Positions 54,175 to 62,451 of a DNA stretch of 64,000 nucleotides are shown here, one piece after another. The notes under the pieces are model-generated. The model was not told where the DNA came from. It made no database searches and worked only from the letters and a program-made list of their open reading frames with translations. The number at the start of each line of letters is the position of its first letter. Positions within the stretch are counted from its first letter, which is position 1. A program made the translations under genes and the position numbers. The DNA comes from Mycolicibacterium porcinum (GTDB lineage Bacteria; Actinomycetota; Actinomycetes; Mycobacteriales; Mycobacteriaceae): contig MSTD01000011.1 of the NCBI GenBank assembly GCA_001942045.1, forward strand, positions 79,252 through 143,251, read 5' to 3'.

Positions 54175-54303
54175 GCCGTGGGGAAATGTGGGGCCTGTAC
54201 TGGCCGGGAGCGCTCCGACCTGCGCACCGACCGGCTGCGACGACGGGGCCGAACAGGTCTGGTCGTCACCGATTCTCCGGGTGCCCGCCCCAACGATTAC
54301 GAG

Positions 54304-54331
54304 ACTTGCTAAAAATGAGAATGCCAATACC
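54304..54331 (+). repeat. 28-bp direct repeat, copy 2 (contains GAGAATG half-site)
   Basis: Exact copy of 54147-54174, 57 bp upstream of the SDR start (54389, +). Having one copy near each of two divergent genes suggests duplicated promoter/operator DNA, but the same orientation means the two genes see it from opposite sides. Confidence 0.75.
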
Positions 54332-54388
54332 ATTTGGGTACGGTTGACACACGGCGCATAGCGGACGCTGCGCTCGACGAGGAGGACC

Positions 54389-55237
54389 ATGTCCAGCCAG
54401 CAGGAGTCATTCACCGATCGCACGCTGGTGGTATCCGGCGGCAGCCGCGGTATCGGGCTGGCGATCGCGCTCGGCGCCGCCCGTCGCGGAGCGAACGTGG
54501 TGCTGCTGGCCAAGACCGCCGAACCTCACCCCAAGCTGCCCGGGACGGTGCACACCGCGGTCGCCGAGGTCGAAGCCGCCGGCGGGAAGGGCGTGGCGGT
54601 CGTGGGCGACGTGCGTAAGGAAGAGGACGTAGACCGCGCCGTGGAGACGGCTGTCGAGCACTTCGGCGGCGTCGACATCGTGATCAACAACGCCAGTGCC
54701 ATCTCCACCGAACCCACCGAGGTGCTGTCGGCCAAGAAGTTCGACCTGATGATGGACATCAACGTCCGCGGCACCTTCCTGCTCACCAAGGCCGCGTTGC
54801 CGCACTTGCGCAAGTCCACCAACGCGCACGTGCTGACGCTGGCCCCACCGATGAACCTGAACCCCTACTGGCTGGGCGCGCACCCGTCCTACACCCTGTC
54901 CAAGTACGGCATGACCCTGCTGTCGCAGGGCTGGGCCGCCGAATATGCCGACGCCGGAATCGGTTTCAGCTGCTTGTGGCCCGAGACGTACATCGTCACC
55001 TCTGCGGTGACCAACCTGGCCGACGGCCAGAACCTGGCGCAGTCGGCCCGCAACCCAGAGATCATGGCGGATGCGGCCGTGGAGATCCTGTCGCGGCCGG
55101 CTGCCGAGGTGAATGGCCAGACCTTCATCGACGCGGAAGTGCTGACCGCTTCGGGTGTCACCGATCTCTCCCGCTACGGCGGTGGGGATAATCCGATCAT
55201 CGACATCTTCATCGACGCACCGGGACAGGGCCTATGA
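54389..55237 (+). CDS. HSDL2-like SDR with Ala at the catalytic Ser position
   Basis: A 282-aa protein closely following HSDL2: SGGSRGIGLAIALGAARRGA, then VLLAKTAEPHPKLPGTVHTA, NNASAIS, MNLNPYWLGAHPSYTLSKYG and CLWPETYIVTSAV. The YTLSK Tyr/Lys are present, but the Ser of the human ISPPLNLN segment is Ala here (LAPPMNLN). Activity may be weakened or depend on another residue. The gene overlaps the CoA ligase by 4 bp and is divergent from the mutase operon. Confidence 0.9.
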   Translation: MSSQQESFTDRTLVVSGGSRGIGLAIALGAARRGANVVLLAKTAEPHPKLPGTVHTAVAEVEAAGGKGVAVVGDVRKEEDVDRAVETAVEHFGGVDIVINNASAISTEPTEVLSAKKFDLMMDINVRGTFLLTKAALPHLRKSTNAHVLTLAPPMNLNPYWLGAHPSYTLSKYGMTLLSQGWAAEYADAGIGFSCLWPETYIVTSAVTNLADGQNLAQSARNPEIMADAAVEILSRPAAEVNGQTFIDAEVLTASGVTDLSRYGGGDNPIIDIFIDAPGQGL

Positions 55238-56736
55238 GCATCTCGCTACTGCTGGAGATGGCGGTTTCCGGCGGAGCAGACCGCACCGCGGTGGTGTCCG
55301 ACGATCTGCGCCTGACCACCGAGGAGCTCAGCGCCCTGGCCGACGGCGGCGCCGGTGTCATCGCGGCCTCCGGCGCGTCCCATGTGGCGTATGTCGGGAC
55401 CGGCGGCGCACTGCTGCCGCTGCTGCTGTTCGCCTCGGCCCGGGCCGCCGTGCCGTTCACCCCGCTGAACTACCGCCTGAGCCGTGACGGCCTGCACGAG
55501 CTGATCGAGCGGCTGCCCGAGCCGCTGGTGGTCACCGACGGCGAGTACGCCGACGTGGTCGCAGGCACTGGCAAGCAGGTGATCACCTCCGAAGAGTTCC
55601 TGGCCGCAGCGCGCACCGCAGAACCAGCGGCCGAGTTCGCCGATCCCGACGCCGTCGCGGTCGTGCTGTTCACCTCAGGCACCACGTCGCGGCCCAAGGC
55701 TGTCGAACTCACCCACAACAACCTCACCAGCTACATCACCGGCACAGTCGAATTCGGCTCGGCGGCAGAGGACGACGCGGCGTTGATCTGCGTCCCGCCG
55801 TATCACATCGCCGGCGTGAGCGCCGCGATGTCAAACCTCTACGCCGGCCGGAAGATGGTGTACCTGCGGCACTTCGACGCGGACAAGTGGGTCGAGCTGG
55901 TCCGCACCGAAGGCGTCACGTCGGCCACGGTGGTGCCGACCATGCTGGACCGCATCGTCACCGCGCTGGAACGCGCCGGCGCCGACCTGCCCACCTTGCG
56001 CAACCTCGCCTATGGCGGCTCCAAAGTGGCGCTGCCCCTGGTACGCAAGGCGCTTCAGCTGCTGCCCGACGTCGGGTTCGTCAACGCCTACGGATTGACC
56101 GAAACCAGTTCCACCATCGCGGTTCTGGGCCCTGACGATCACCGCGAAGCGCTGGCCGCGGAGGACGCCGCGGCGGCCCGTCGGCTCGGGTCGGTGGGCC
56201 AGGTGGTGCCCGGTATCGAGGTCCAGATCCGCGCCGACGACGGGACCGTGCTGGGCACCGGCGAGACCGGTGAGCTGTTCGTCCGCGGTGAGCAGGTGTC
56301 GGGTCGCTACACCGACATCGGGTCGGTCCTCGACGCCGAAGGTTGGTTCCCGACCAAAGATGTCGCCATGCTCGACGAGGGCGGCTACCTGTTCATCGGC
56401 GGCCGCTCCGACGACACCATCATCCGGGGTGGGGAGAACATCGCCCCGGCCGAGATCGAGGATGTGCTCGTCGAACATCCCGAGGTTCGTGACGTCGCCG
56501 TCGTCGGCCCCGAGGACCCGCAATGGGGACAGATCATCGTGGCCGTCGTGGTGCCCGCCGAGGGCGCCTCCCCCGACCCCGACGCGTTGCGCGACCATGT
56601 CCGCAAGCAACTGCGCGGATCCCGGACCCCCGACCGGGTGGTGTTCCGCGATGAACTGCCCACCAACCCGACCGGCAAGGTTCTTCGCCGCCAACTCGTC
56701 GACGAACTCACACCAGCCACTAAGGAGTCAGCATGA
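55234..56736 (+). CDS. AMP-dependent acyl-CoA synthetase (class I adenylate-forming)
   Basis: A 500-aa CoA ligase. P-loop FTSGTTSRPKAVELTH (about residue 145), YGLTETSSTIA, GWFPTKDVAMLDEGGYLFIG, and RSDDTIIRGGENIAPAEIED, with the catalytic Lys in NPTGKVLRRQLVDE. In GYLxxGR the usual RTGDxG region reads PTKDVAM. ATG 55234 overlaps the SDR stop. It is the middle gene of a three-gene operon. Substrate acid unknown. Confidence 0.92.
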   Translation: MSISLLLEMAVSGGADRTAVVSDDLRLTTEELSALADGGAGVIAASGASHVAYVGTGGALLPLLLFASARAAVPFTPLNYRLSRDGLHELIERLPEPLVVTDGEYADVVAGTGKQVITSEEFLAAARTAEPAAEFADPDAVAVVLFTSGTTSRPKAVELTHNNLTSYITGTVEFGSAAEDDAALICVPPYHIAGVSAAMSNLYAGRKMVYLRHFDADKWVELVRTEGVTSATVVPTMLDRIVTALERAGADLPTLRNLAYGGSKVALPLVRKALQLLPDVGFVNAYGLTETSSTIAVLGPDDHREALAAEDAAAARRLGSVGQVVPGIEVQIRADDGTVLGTGETGELFVRGEQVSGRYTDIGSVLDAEGWFPTKDVAMLDEGGYLFIGGRSDDTIIRGGENIAPAEIEDVLVEHPEVRDVAVVGPEDPQWGQIIVAVVVPAEGASPDPDALRDHVRKQLRGSRTPDRVVFRDELPTNPTGKVLRRQLVDELTPATKESA

Positions 56737-57035
56737 TCAAGAACGGCACCCGCCTCCAGAGCCAGGTGTGCGACACCCAGGTGATCGTGGTGCGCAGCGC
56801 CGACAGTCTCGACGATCTGCGCGCCGGCGGCGTGGCCATGATCCCGCTCGATGCCCAGAAGGACTCGGGCGCAACGATCGACGCCGCATTCTCGGACGGC
56901 AACCTCATGGGTAAGCGGTATGTCGACGAGGGCGGCGCCGAGGTCCTCGTTACCAAGGCCGGGGCCGGCACGCTGTCGATCGGCACCACCGCGCTGAGCC
57001 TCAAGGAGGCCAAGCCGCTGCCTGCCAGCGACTAG
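56733..57035 (+). CDS. Small conserved protein linked to the CoA ligase (100 aa)
   Basis: ATG 56733 overlaps the ligase stop (ATGA), and GGAG lies upstream. The sequence opens MIKNGTRLQSQVCDTQVIVV and has one Cys (residue 13), a Gly-rich middle (LRAGGVAMIPLD, GATIDAAF) and a beta-rich tail ending KPLPASD. It has no transmembrane segment or known cofactor motif. Tight coupling suggests it works with the ligase or the following step. I do not recognise the family. Confidence 0.75.
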   Translation: MIKNGTRLQSQVCDTQVIVVRSADSLDDLRAGGVAMIPLDAQKDSGATIDAAFSDGNLMGKRYVDEGGAEVLVTKAGAGTLSIGTTALSLKEAKPLPASD

Positions 57036-57055
57036 CACCGGCCCGAACGGTTGAG

Positions 57056-57104
57056 TGGCCAGTTACGACACGGAATCTGCGAGTTCACGTGTCATAACTG
57101 GCCA
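57056..57104. terminator. Long-stem palindrome between convergent genes
   Basis: Arms 57056-57072 and 57088-57104 pair at 16 of 17 positions with a 15-nt loop (outer arm TGGCCAGTTACGACACG). It lies between the 100-aa gene (+) and an SDR (-). Its arm differs from the other two palindrome families. Confidence 0.65.
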
Positions 57105-57127
57105 TTCGTCGCGGAGCCGGCCACGGA

Positions 57128-57865
57128 TCACGCGTGCCGGCTGGTCACTCCCCCGTCGACCACCAGTTGCGTGCCGGTGATGAACGACGCCTTCGGTGAC
57201 ATCAGGAACGCCACAGCGGCCCCGATCTCGTGGGGTTGACCGAGCCGGCCCAGCGGCGCCGCTTGTTCGAAGCTTGCGCGGATCTCCTCGACGTCCAACG
57301 CGATCTGCAACATCGGGGTGTGGATGAAGCCCGGGCACACGGCGTTGACGCGAATTCCCAACGGGCCCAACTGTGCAGCCATCGATCTCGTCATGCCGAG
57401 CAGCCCGGCCTTCGACGCGCAGTAGGCCGGGATGAACGGGTTGGCCGCCAGACCCTCGATGCTCGAGATGCCAACCACCGCGGGTGATCCGCCGTCCTTC
57501 GCGGCCTTCTCCAGATGTGGCAGCAGCAGCTGCATCAACAGCGCCTGTGCCCGCAGGTTCACATCGAGCACCGCATCCCAGGACTCCTCGGTGTAGGCGC
57601 CCACCGGTTCGGGCAGCACGCGGCCCGCGGCGTGCACCAGGCCGTCGATGCCGGCGAGCTCCCGGGCGGTCTCCTCGACCGCCGCCGAGAGTGCACCGGT
57701 GTCACACACATCGATCACTGTCGATGGCATGCCCAGCCCTTCTGCCACCTCGCGGACCTCGGGAGCCATGTCCCACAACGCAACCCGCCGACCGTCTGCG
57801 ATTAGCGCCTCCGCACTGGCCCGGCCGATTCCCGATGCTGCACCTGTCACCACTACACCTGTCAT
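57128..57865 (-). CDS. SDR family oxidoreductase
   Basis: A protein of about 245 aa: VVVTGAASGIGRASAEALIA, ALWDMAPEV (NAD-type), HAAG, Ser in ISSIEGLAAN, YCASK, and QLVVDGGVTSRHA. ATG 57865 is taken over the GTG three codons earlier; neither has a clear ribosome-binding site. It stands alone, with 91 bp to the P450 stop upstream, so it may be read through from the P450 gene. Confidence 0.92.
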   Translation of the reverse strand: MTGVVVTGAASGIGRASAEALIADGRRVALWDMAPEVREVAEGLGMPSTVIDVCDTGALSAAVEETARELAGIDGLVHAAGRVLPEPVGAYTEESWDAVLDVNLRAQALLMQLLLPHLEKAAKDGGSPAVVGISSIEGLAANPFIPAYCASKAGLLGMTRSMAAQLGPLGIRVNAVCPGFIHTPMLQIALDVEEIRASFEQAAPLGRLGQPHEIGAAVAFLMSPKASFITGTQLVVDGGVTSRHA

Positions 57866-57956
57866 GGCGGACACCGTAGTGGCTCGGCGGGTGTCCAGAT
57901 CAAGGATTCCCGTCAGGTGGTCGGTTTTGCCGGGTCACCGGCCGACGGCTTCGGTG

Positions 57957-59159
57957 TCACCGGACGAGTGCCGGCATCGAATCCCAGCCGCGGACGGTCG
58001 AAGTCGGTGAAAAGACGGCGTTGTCGAGATCGACCTCCCACTCCGGGAAACGCTTGAGCATCTCCTCCAGCGCGATCCGGCCCTCGAGCCGGGCCAGCGC
58101 CGAACCCAGGCAGTAGTGGGTGCCGACGCTGAACGCCAGATGCTGACGCTGCTCGCGGTGGATGTCGAAAACCTCACCGTCGGGCGGGAACTGGCGGCTG
58201 TCGCGGACGGCCGCGCCGATCAGCATCATCATCACGCTGCCCTCCGGGACCGTCTGGCCGTAGTACTCGACGTCGCGGGTGACATAGCGGGCCACGTGCG
58301 GGGCCGGCGGCTCGAACCGCAGCAGTTCCTCGATGGCCTGCGGGATGAGCGCCGGGTTCTCGACCAGCTGACGCCGCTGATCGGGATGCTCGGCGAGCAC
58401 CTTTGCCGCCCAACCGATCAGCCGGGTGGTGGTCTCATTACCCGCACCCGCCACCACGTTGATGTAGATGAGCAGTTCCTCGCGGGTGAGCTTGCGGGTG
58501 ACTCCGTGCTCGTCGGTGAACTCGACGTTGAGCAGGTCGGTCATGATGTCGTCGGACGGGTTGTCCTTACGCCAGTCGATGTAGGTCTCGAAGATCGATC
58601 CGTCGACCAGGCCCTCCTGGGCGGCCTTCATCGGCTTGCCCGCCTCGGTGCGCAGCTGATCGTTGCCGTGGTCGCGGATCATCTCCTGGTCGTCCTCGGG
58701 AATCCCGAGCAACGCGCTGATCACCCGCATCGGCATGACCGCGCCGAAATCCTTGATGAAGTCGAGCTTTCCGGCGCCCACCAGCGGGTCCAGCGACTGT
58801 GCGCAGAATTCCCGGATCTTGGGCTCCAGGGCATTGATCTTGCGCGGGGTGAACATCCGGGCCAGCAGCTTGCGGTGCACGGTGTGGATCGGCGGATCCT
58901 CGAAAATCAGGGCGCCCGAAGGGATGTCGATGTTGGCCTTGATCAATTCGATGATCGCTCCGCGGGCCGAGCTGAACGTCTCGTGGTCGACGAGGCCCTT
59001 GTTGACATCGGCGAACCTGCTCAAGGCATAGAAGTCGTGTTGCTCGTTGTAGTACAGCGGCGCTTCCTCGCGGAGCCGGGCGAACGTCGGATACGGGTTG
59101 GCGTTGATCTCGACGTCGTACGGGTCGAAGTACACGCTCTGCGTCGCGCTGACTGTCAC
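57957..59159 (-). CDS. Cytochrome P450
   Basis: A 400-aa bacterial P450. I-helix AGAGNETTTRLIGW, ExxR in EELLRFEP, heme loop FSVGTHYCLGSALARLE (Cys about residue 340). GTG 59159 has AGGTGG upstream. No ferredoxin is adjacent. The promoter contains a palindrome with central CG (59205-59220), also found before the transporter-lacI operon, so control by that LacI protein is likely. Confidence 0.94.
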   Translation of the reverse strand: MTVSATQSVYFDPYDVEINANPYPTFARLREEAPLYYNEQHDFYALSRFADVNKGLVDHETFSSARGAIIELIKANIDIPSGALIFEDPPIHTVHRKLLARMFTPRKINALEPKIREFCAQSLDPLVGAGKLDFIKDFGAVMPMRVISALLGIPEDDQEMIRDHGNDQLRTEAGKPMKAAQEGLVDGSIFETYIDWRKDNPSDDIMTDLLNVEFTDEHGVTRKLTREELLIYINVVAGAGNETTTRLIGWAAKVLAEHPDQRRQLVENPALIPQAIEELLRFEPPAPHVARYVTRDVEYYGQTVPEGSVMMMLIGAAVRDSRQFPPDGEVFDIHREQRQHLAFSVGTHYCLGSALARLEGRIALEEMLKRFPEWEVDLDNAVFSPTSTVRGWDSMPALVR

Positions 59160-59204
59160 GAAAATCCACCTCTCTGTGTCTGAGAGCGGAGTTTACACAC
59201 GCGA

Positions 59205-59220
59205 ACTTATGCGCGTAAGT
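59205..59220. promoter_or_regulatory. Probable LacI-family operator (P450 promoter)
   Basis: ACTTATGCGCGTAAGT: near-palindrome with a central CG dinucleotide, as is usual for LacI-family sites. It is 45 bp upstream of the P450 start. It matches 61654-61669 at 13 of 16 positions. Confidence 0.55.
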
Positions 59221-59261
59221 ACATCGGCGCTTCCCAACCTGATCTTCGATCAACGCGCAGG

Positions 59262-60275
59262 TCAGGTGGAGTCGCGTTGGACCAGCGTGGCGACCTCGGC
59301 ACTGCTCGGCTCCGCCTCGGCCGGGTACCCGAGCTCCGACATCATCGCGGCCACCGCGACGTCGACGATCGCCTTGGCGTCAAAGGCCACCGAGGTCAGC
59401 GGCGGGGCACTCACCGCACCCAGATCGATCGCGTTGACGCCCATCACCGCCATGTCCTGCGGGCATCGCAACCCGGCCTGCCGCAGCCCGTGCAGCACCA
59501 CGAACGCCGTCTCATCGCTCTGCGCACAGACCGCCGTCACCCCCTCCGCGACCCAGCGTCCGACGATCTCGGCGGCATTGGATCCGTCGACCGCGAAACT
59601 GGCCACGGTGATCTCGGGCAACCCACGCCGGACGGCGGCAGCCCGCAGTCCCGCAAGCCAGTAGTCACCGAGCGGACGAAGCTCTTCCTCGGTGGTGTAG
59701 GCGAAAGCCAGCCGAGTGTGACCGCGCCCCGCGAGATGGTCCACCCGCATCTCGCCGATGCTTGCGTCCAGCGAACCGATCGCGTGCAATTGCGAACTGC
59801 CGAGGTGGATCTGTGGGATTCCGGCCGCGGTCGCCGCCGCCAGCGCATTGCCGGTCAGCGGGAAGGTGCTGGTGATCGCCATCGGGTTGAGGTCGGCGAT
59901 CGCGTCCACAACGTTGCGGTCGTCCTCGGTTTCGAATTGCAGCGACAGCACGACGCCCTGCCGCGCCAGCGCGGTGGTGAGCCTGCTGCCCACTTCGATC
60001 GGCAGATTGCCCAGCGAGAGCCGCCCGACGATGTAGAGCACCACACCGCTGCCACCGACCGCGAGGTTGCGGGCCGCCAGGTTGGGCCGGTACCCGAGGT
60101 CAGCGGCCGCTTTGCGCACCGCGGCCTGAGTCTGCTCCGAGATACGTTGCCCCTGAACATTGTTGAGGACGTAGCTGACGGTCGCCGTTGAGACGTTGGC
60201 CAGCCTGGCAACGTCGGCTTTCGTCGGGCGGAAGCCCACTTTCGAACCGGCGGGTCGTCCTCGTGTCGTGCTCAC
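59262..60275 (-). CDS. LacI family transcriptional regulator
   Basis: A protein of about 337 aa. N-terminal Lac[24 protein letters not shown], then [22 protein letters not shown] with the hinge [10 protein letters not shown]. The periplasmic-binding-like effector domain follows ([15 protein letters not shown] to the end). GTG 60275 overlaps the transporter stop (GTGA), so the two are co-transcribed. The long frame upstream is antisense-like readthrough in the transporter. The effector is probably the transporter substrate or P450 substrate. Confidence 0.92.
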   Translation of the reverse strand: MSTTRGRPAGSKVGFRPTKADVARLANVSTATVSYVLNNVQGQRISEQTQAAVRKAAADLGYRPNLAARNLAVGGSGVVLYIVGRLSLGNLPIEVGSRLTTALARQGVVLSLQFETEDDRNVVDAIADLNPMAITSTFPLTGNALAAATAAGIPQIHLGSSQLHAIGSLDASIGEMRVDHLAGRGHTRLAFAYTTEEELRPLGDYWLAGLRAAAVRRGLPEITVASFAVDGSNAAEIVGRWVAEGVTAVCAQSDETAFVVLHGLRQAGLRCPQDMAVMGVNAIDLGAVSAPPLTSVAFDAKAIVDVAVAAMMSELGYPAEAEPSSAEVATLVQRDST

Positions 60276-61609
60276 GGTGTCATCGTGGCACGTTGCTGAC
60301 CGCTTGGGTCGTCCACACCGCACATTGGTTGCCCCGCGCTCTCCCGCAACGTCAGGACGGTGGCCAGCGAGACGACCCCCGCGGCAACCAGATACAGCGC
60401 GGGCGCCAGGCTGTTGCCGGTGGCCGCGGTGAGCCAGGTGACCACATAAGGGGTGGTCCCGCCGAACGCTGCCACCGCGATGTTGTAGCCGATCGAGAAG
60501 CCGCTGTATCGCACCCGGGTCGCGAACAACTCCACGCCGGCCGTCACCGCGGTCGCCACATACACCGATTCGATGGCCGCCAGCAGGCAATGGCCGGCGA
60601 TCGCCGCCGTTACCGATCCCGAATTCATCAGCAGGAACAGCGGATACGCCAATACGACAAACCCCAATGAGCCGGCCAGCAGGAGCGGCCTGCGCCCGAT
60701 CCGGTCCGAGAGAGCGGCCAACGGCAGGATCAGGATCAGTGCCACCAGGCTGGCCAGGGTGATCGAGAGGAATGCCTGGGTCTTGCTGAAGTGCAGCGCC
60801 TTGATGAAGTACGTCGGCAGGAAGGTGAACACAACGTAGTAGCCGACGTTGAACACGATGAACAGGCCGATGACCTGCAAGATGGCCCGCCGGGCCGTGC
60901 CAACGGCTTCGCGCAGCGGCGACGCGGCCACCCGGTCGGCCTCGTCGAGTCGGGCGAATTCCGGCGTGTCGTCGAGGCGCAGCCGGATGTAGAGGCCGAC
61001 CAGGCCCAGCGGTGCGGCCACCAGGAACGGGATACGCCAGCCGTAGCTCTCCATCGCGTCGGCCGGCAAGCAGGCCTGCAACACGGTGACGGTGATCGAG
61101 CCCAACAGGAAGCCCAGCACCCCTGACCACGCGATGAACGTGACCGTGAATCCCCGCCATCGGGTACTCGCATACTCGGCGAGATACACCGCGCCGCCAC
61201 CATACTCACCACCGGCGGAGAATCCCTGCAGGCACCGCAGTAGGAGCAACAGCAACGGAGCCGCCACACCGATGGTGGCAAACGTGGGCAGCAGGCCGAT
61301 GCCGAGGGTGGCGGCCGACATCAGCAGGATCACGACGGCGAGCACGCGTTGTCGGCCCAGCCGGTCACCCAGCGGACCGAAGACGAAGCCGCCGAGCGGA
61401 CGCATGAAGAACGCGGCCGCGAAGATGGCGAAAGTGTTGAGCAGCGCGGCCGTTTCGTTGCCGGCCGGGAAGAAGTTGGCGGCGATGTAGGTGGCGAGGA
61501 AACCGTAGATGGCGAAGTCGAACCATTCCACCGCGTTACCGATGGACGCGCCCGTGATGGCCTTGCGCACGGCTGGGTCGACGCGGGTGGTTCTCTTCGG
61601 TGCCGTCAA
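60272..61609 (-). CDS. MFS transporter of the metabolite:H+ symporter (MHS) type
   Basis: A 445-aa protein with 12 predicted membrane segments. The MHS hallmarks are [20 protein letters not shown], then [18 protein letters not shown] and [20 protein letters not shown]. Relatives (ProP, ShiA, KgtP types) take up organic acids or zwitterions with H+. The TTG start at 61609 has GAGG 10 nt upstream, inside a 14-bp-arm inverted repeat (61613-61645). It likely imports the substrate sensed by the LacI regulator. Confidence 0.92.
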   Translation of the reverse strand: MTAPKRTTRVDPAVRKAITGASIGNAVEWFDFAIYGFLATYIAANFFPAGNETAALLNTFAIFAAAFFMRPLGGFVFGPLGDRLGRQRVLAVVILLMSAATLGIGLLPTFATIGVAAPLLLLLLRCLQGFSAGGEYGGGAVYLAEYASTRWRGFTVTFIAWSGVLGFLLGSITVTVLQACLPADAMESYGWRIPFLVAAPLGLVGLYIRLRLDDTPEFARLDEADRVAASPLREAVGTARRAILQVIGLFIVFNVGYYVVFTFLPTYFIKALHFSKTQAFLSITLASLVALILILPLAALSDRIGRRPLLLAGSLGFVVLAYPLFLLMNSGSVTAAIAGHCLLAAIESVYVATAVTAGVELFATRVRYSGFSIGYNIAVAAFGGTTPYVVTWLTAATGNSLAPALYLVAAGVVSLATVLTLRESAGQPMCGVDDPSGQQRATMTP

Positions 61610-61612
61610 CAG

Positions 61613-61645
61613 AAACTCGCCTCTCGAATCGCGAGAGGCGAGTTT
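61613..61645. promoter_or_regulatory. 14-bp-arm inverted repeat over the transporter leader
   Basis: AAACTCGCCTCTCG (61613-61626) and CGAGAGGCGAGTTT (61632-61645), perfect arms with a 5-nt loop. It contains the only ribosome-binding-like GAGG of the transporter gene. It could be a hairpin that limits translation, or an operator. Confidence 0.55.
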
Positions 61646-61653
61646 ATCTGTTT

Positions 61654-61669
61654 GGTTATGCGCTTAAGT
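61654..61669. promoter_or_regulatory. Probable LacI-family operator (transporter-lacI promoter)
   Basis: GGTTATGCGCTTAAGT: matches the 59205 site at 13 of 16 positions and shares the central CG. It is 45 bp upstream of the transporter start (61609), the same distance as in the P450 promoter. Confidence 0.5.
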
Positions 61670-61701
61670 CGATTTCGGGAGGCGTATCTGCACACGCGAC
61701 A

Positions 61702-62352
61702 TCAGTGTGAGTTGGGCATCACGACATCCGCCGATACCACCAGATCGGCCCGCGCCGCAGTGCCGGCCACCAGCCGGGCGTTGGGTTCGTCGACCTCGGC
61801 AACCCACCGCCGCGCCGCGTCCGCCGACTTGCCGAAAGCGATGTGCCGGGCCATCAGGCGGGCGACACGTACATCGTCTTGCAATGCGCAGTACCAGATT
61901 TCATCGATCCCGGCCGCCACGGCCGCCCATGCGGGGTCGTCGAGCAAGAGGTAATTGCCTTCGGTGAGCACCACGGCCGCGCCCGGGAAGATCGGGATCG
62001 CGCCGGCGACCGGCTGCTCGATGTCGCGCCCGAAGCACGGGGCGTAGACCACCTCGGTGCGCATGCGGATACGGCGGAGCAGCGCCGCGTAGCCGGCAAC
62101 GTCGAATGTGTCAGGCGCACCTTTCCGGTCCAGCCGGCCCAACCGGCGCAGTTCCACATCGGCGAGATGAAACCCATCCATCGGGACGTGGCCCACCGCC
62201 TCGGCGCCGAGGCGGGTCCGGCCCGCCGCAACGAGTGCCTCGGTCAGAGTGGACTTGCCCGCCCCCGGCGGTCCCGTGATTCCGATGACGGACGTGCCCG
62301 GCGCCGCGGCCCGGGCCAGCACGCGGGCCAGCAGATCATCGAACGTGCACAT
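61702..62352 (-). CDS. Nucleoside/small-molecule kinase family protein (P-loop, uridine kinase/PanK-like)
   Basis: A protein of about 216 aa. Walker A GITGPPGAGKSTL (about residues 25-37), VPMDGFHLADVELRRLG typical of the PRK/uridine-kinase-like group, APDTFDVAGY, and VVLTEGNYLLLDDPAW. ATG 62352 is the last plausible start before the divergent metalloprotease; the frame upstream to 62598 is antisense to it. The substrate is a sugar, nucleoside or similar; it is not evident from neighbours. Confidence 0.87.
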   Translation of the reverse strand: MCTFDDLLARVLARAAAPGTSVIGITGPPGAGKSTLTEALVAAGRTRLGAEAVGHVPMDGFHLADVELRRLGRLDRKGAPDTFDVAGYAALLRRIRMRTEVVYAPCFGRDIEQPVAGAIPIFPGAAVVLTEGNYLLLDDPAWAAVAAGIDEIWYCALQDDVRVARLMARHIAFGKSADAARRWVAEVDEPNARLVAGTAARADLVVSADVVMPNSH

Positions 62353-62451
62353 AACGGGGCCATTGTCGCCCAGGTCATCTGCGGGCTGTCCCGAACGTCG
62401 GCGCGAGCAGGTAGAACTGGCTGGGGTGAATCGCACGGAAGGCGGCGGAAA

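Noticed and set aside
59262..61160. A 632-aa open frame fusing a regulator to an upstream basic segment
   Set aside because: The first ~290 codons run in another frame of the MFS transporter and have shadow-like composition (rich in R, G, H). LacI starts at GTG 60275.
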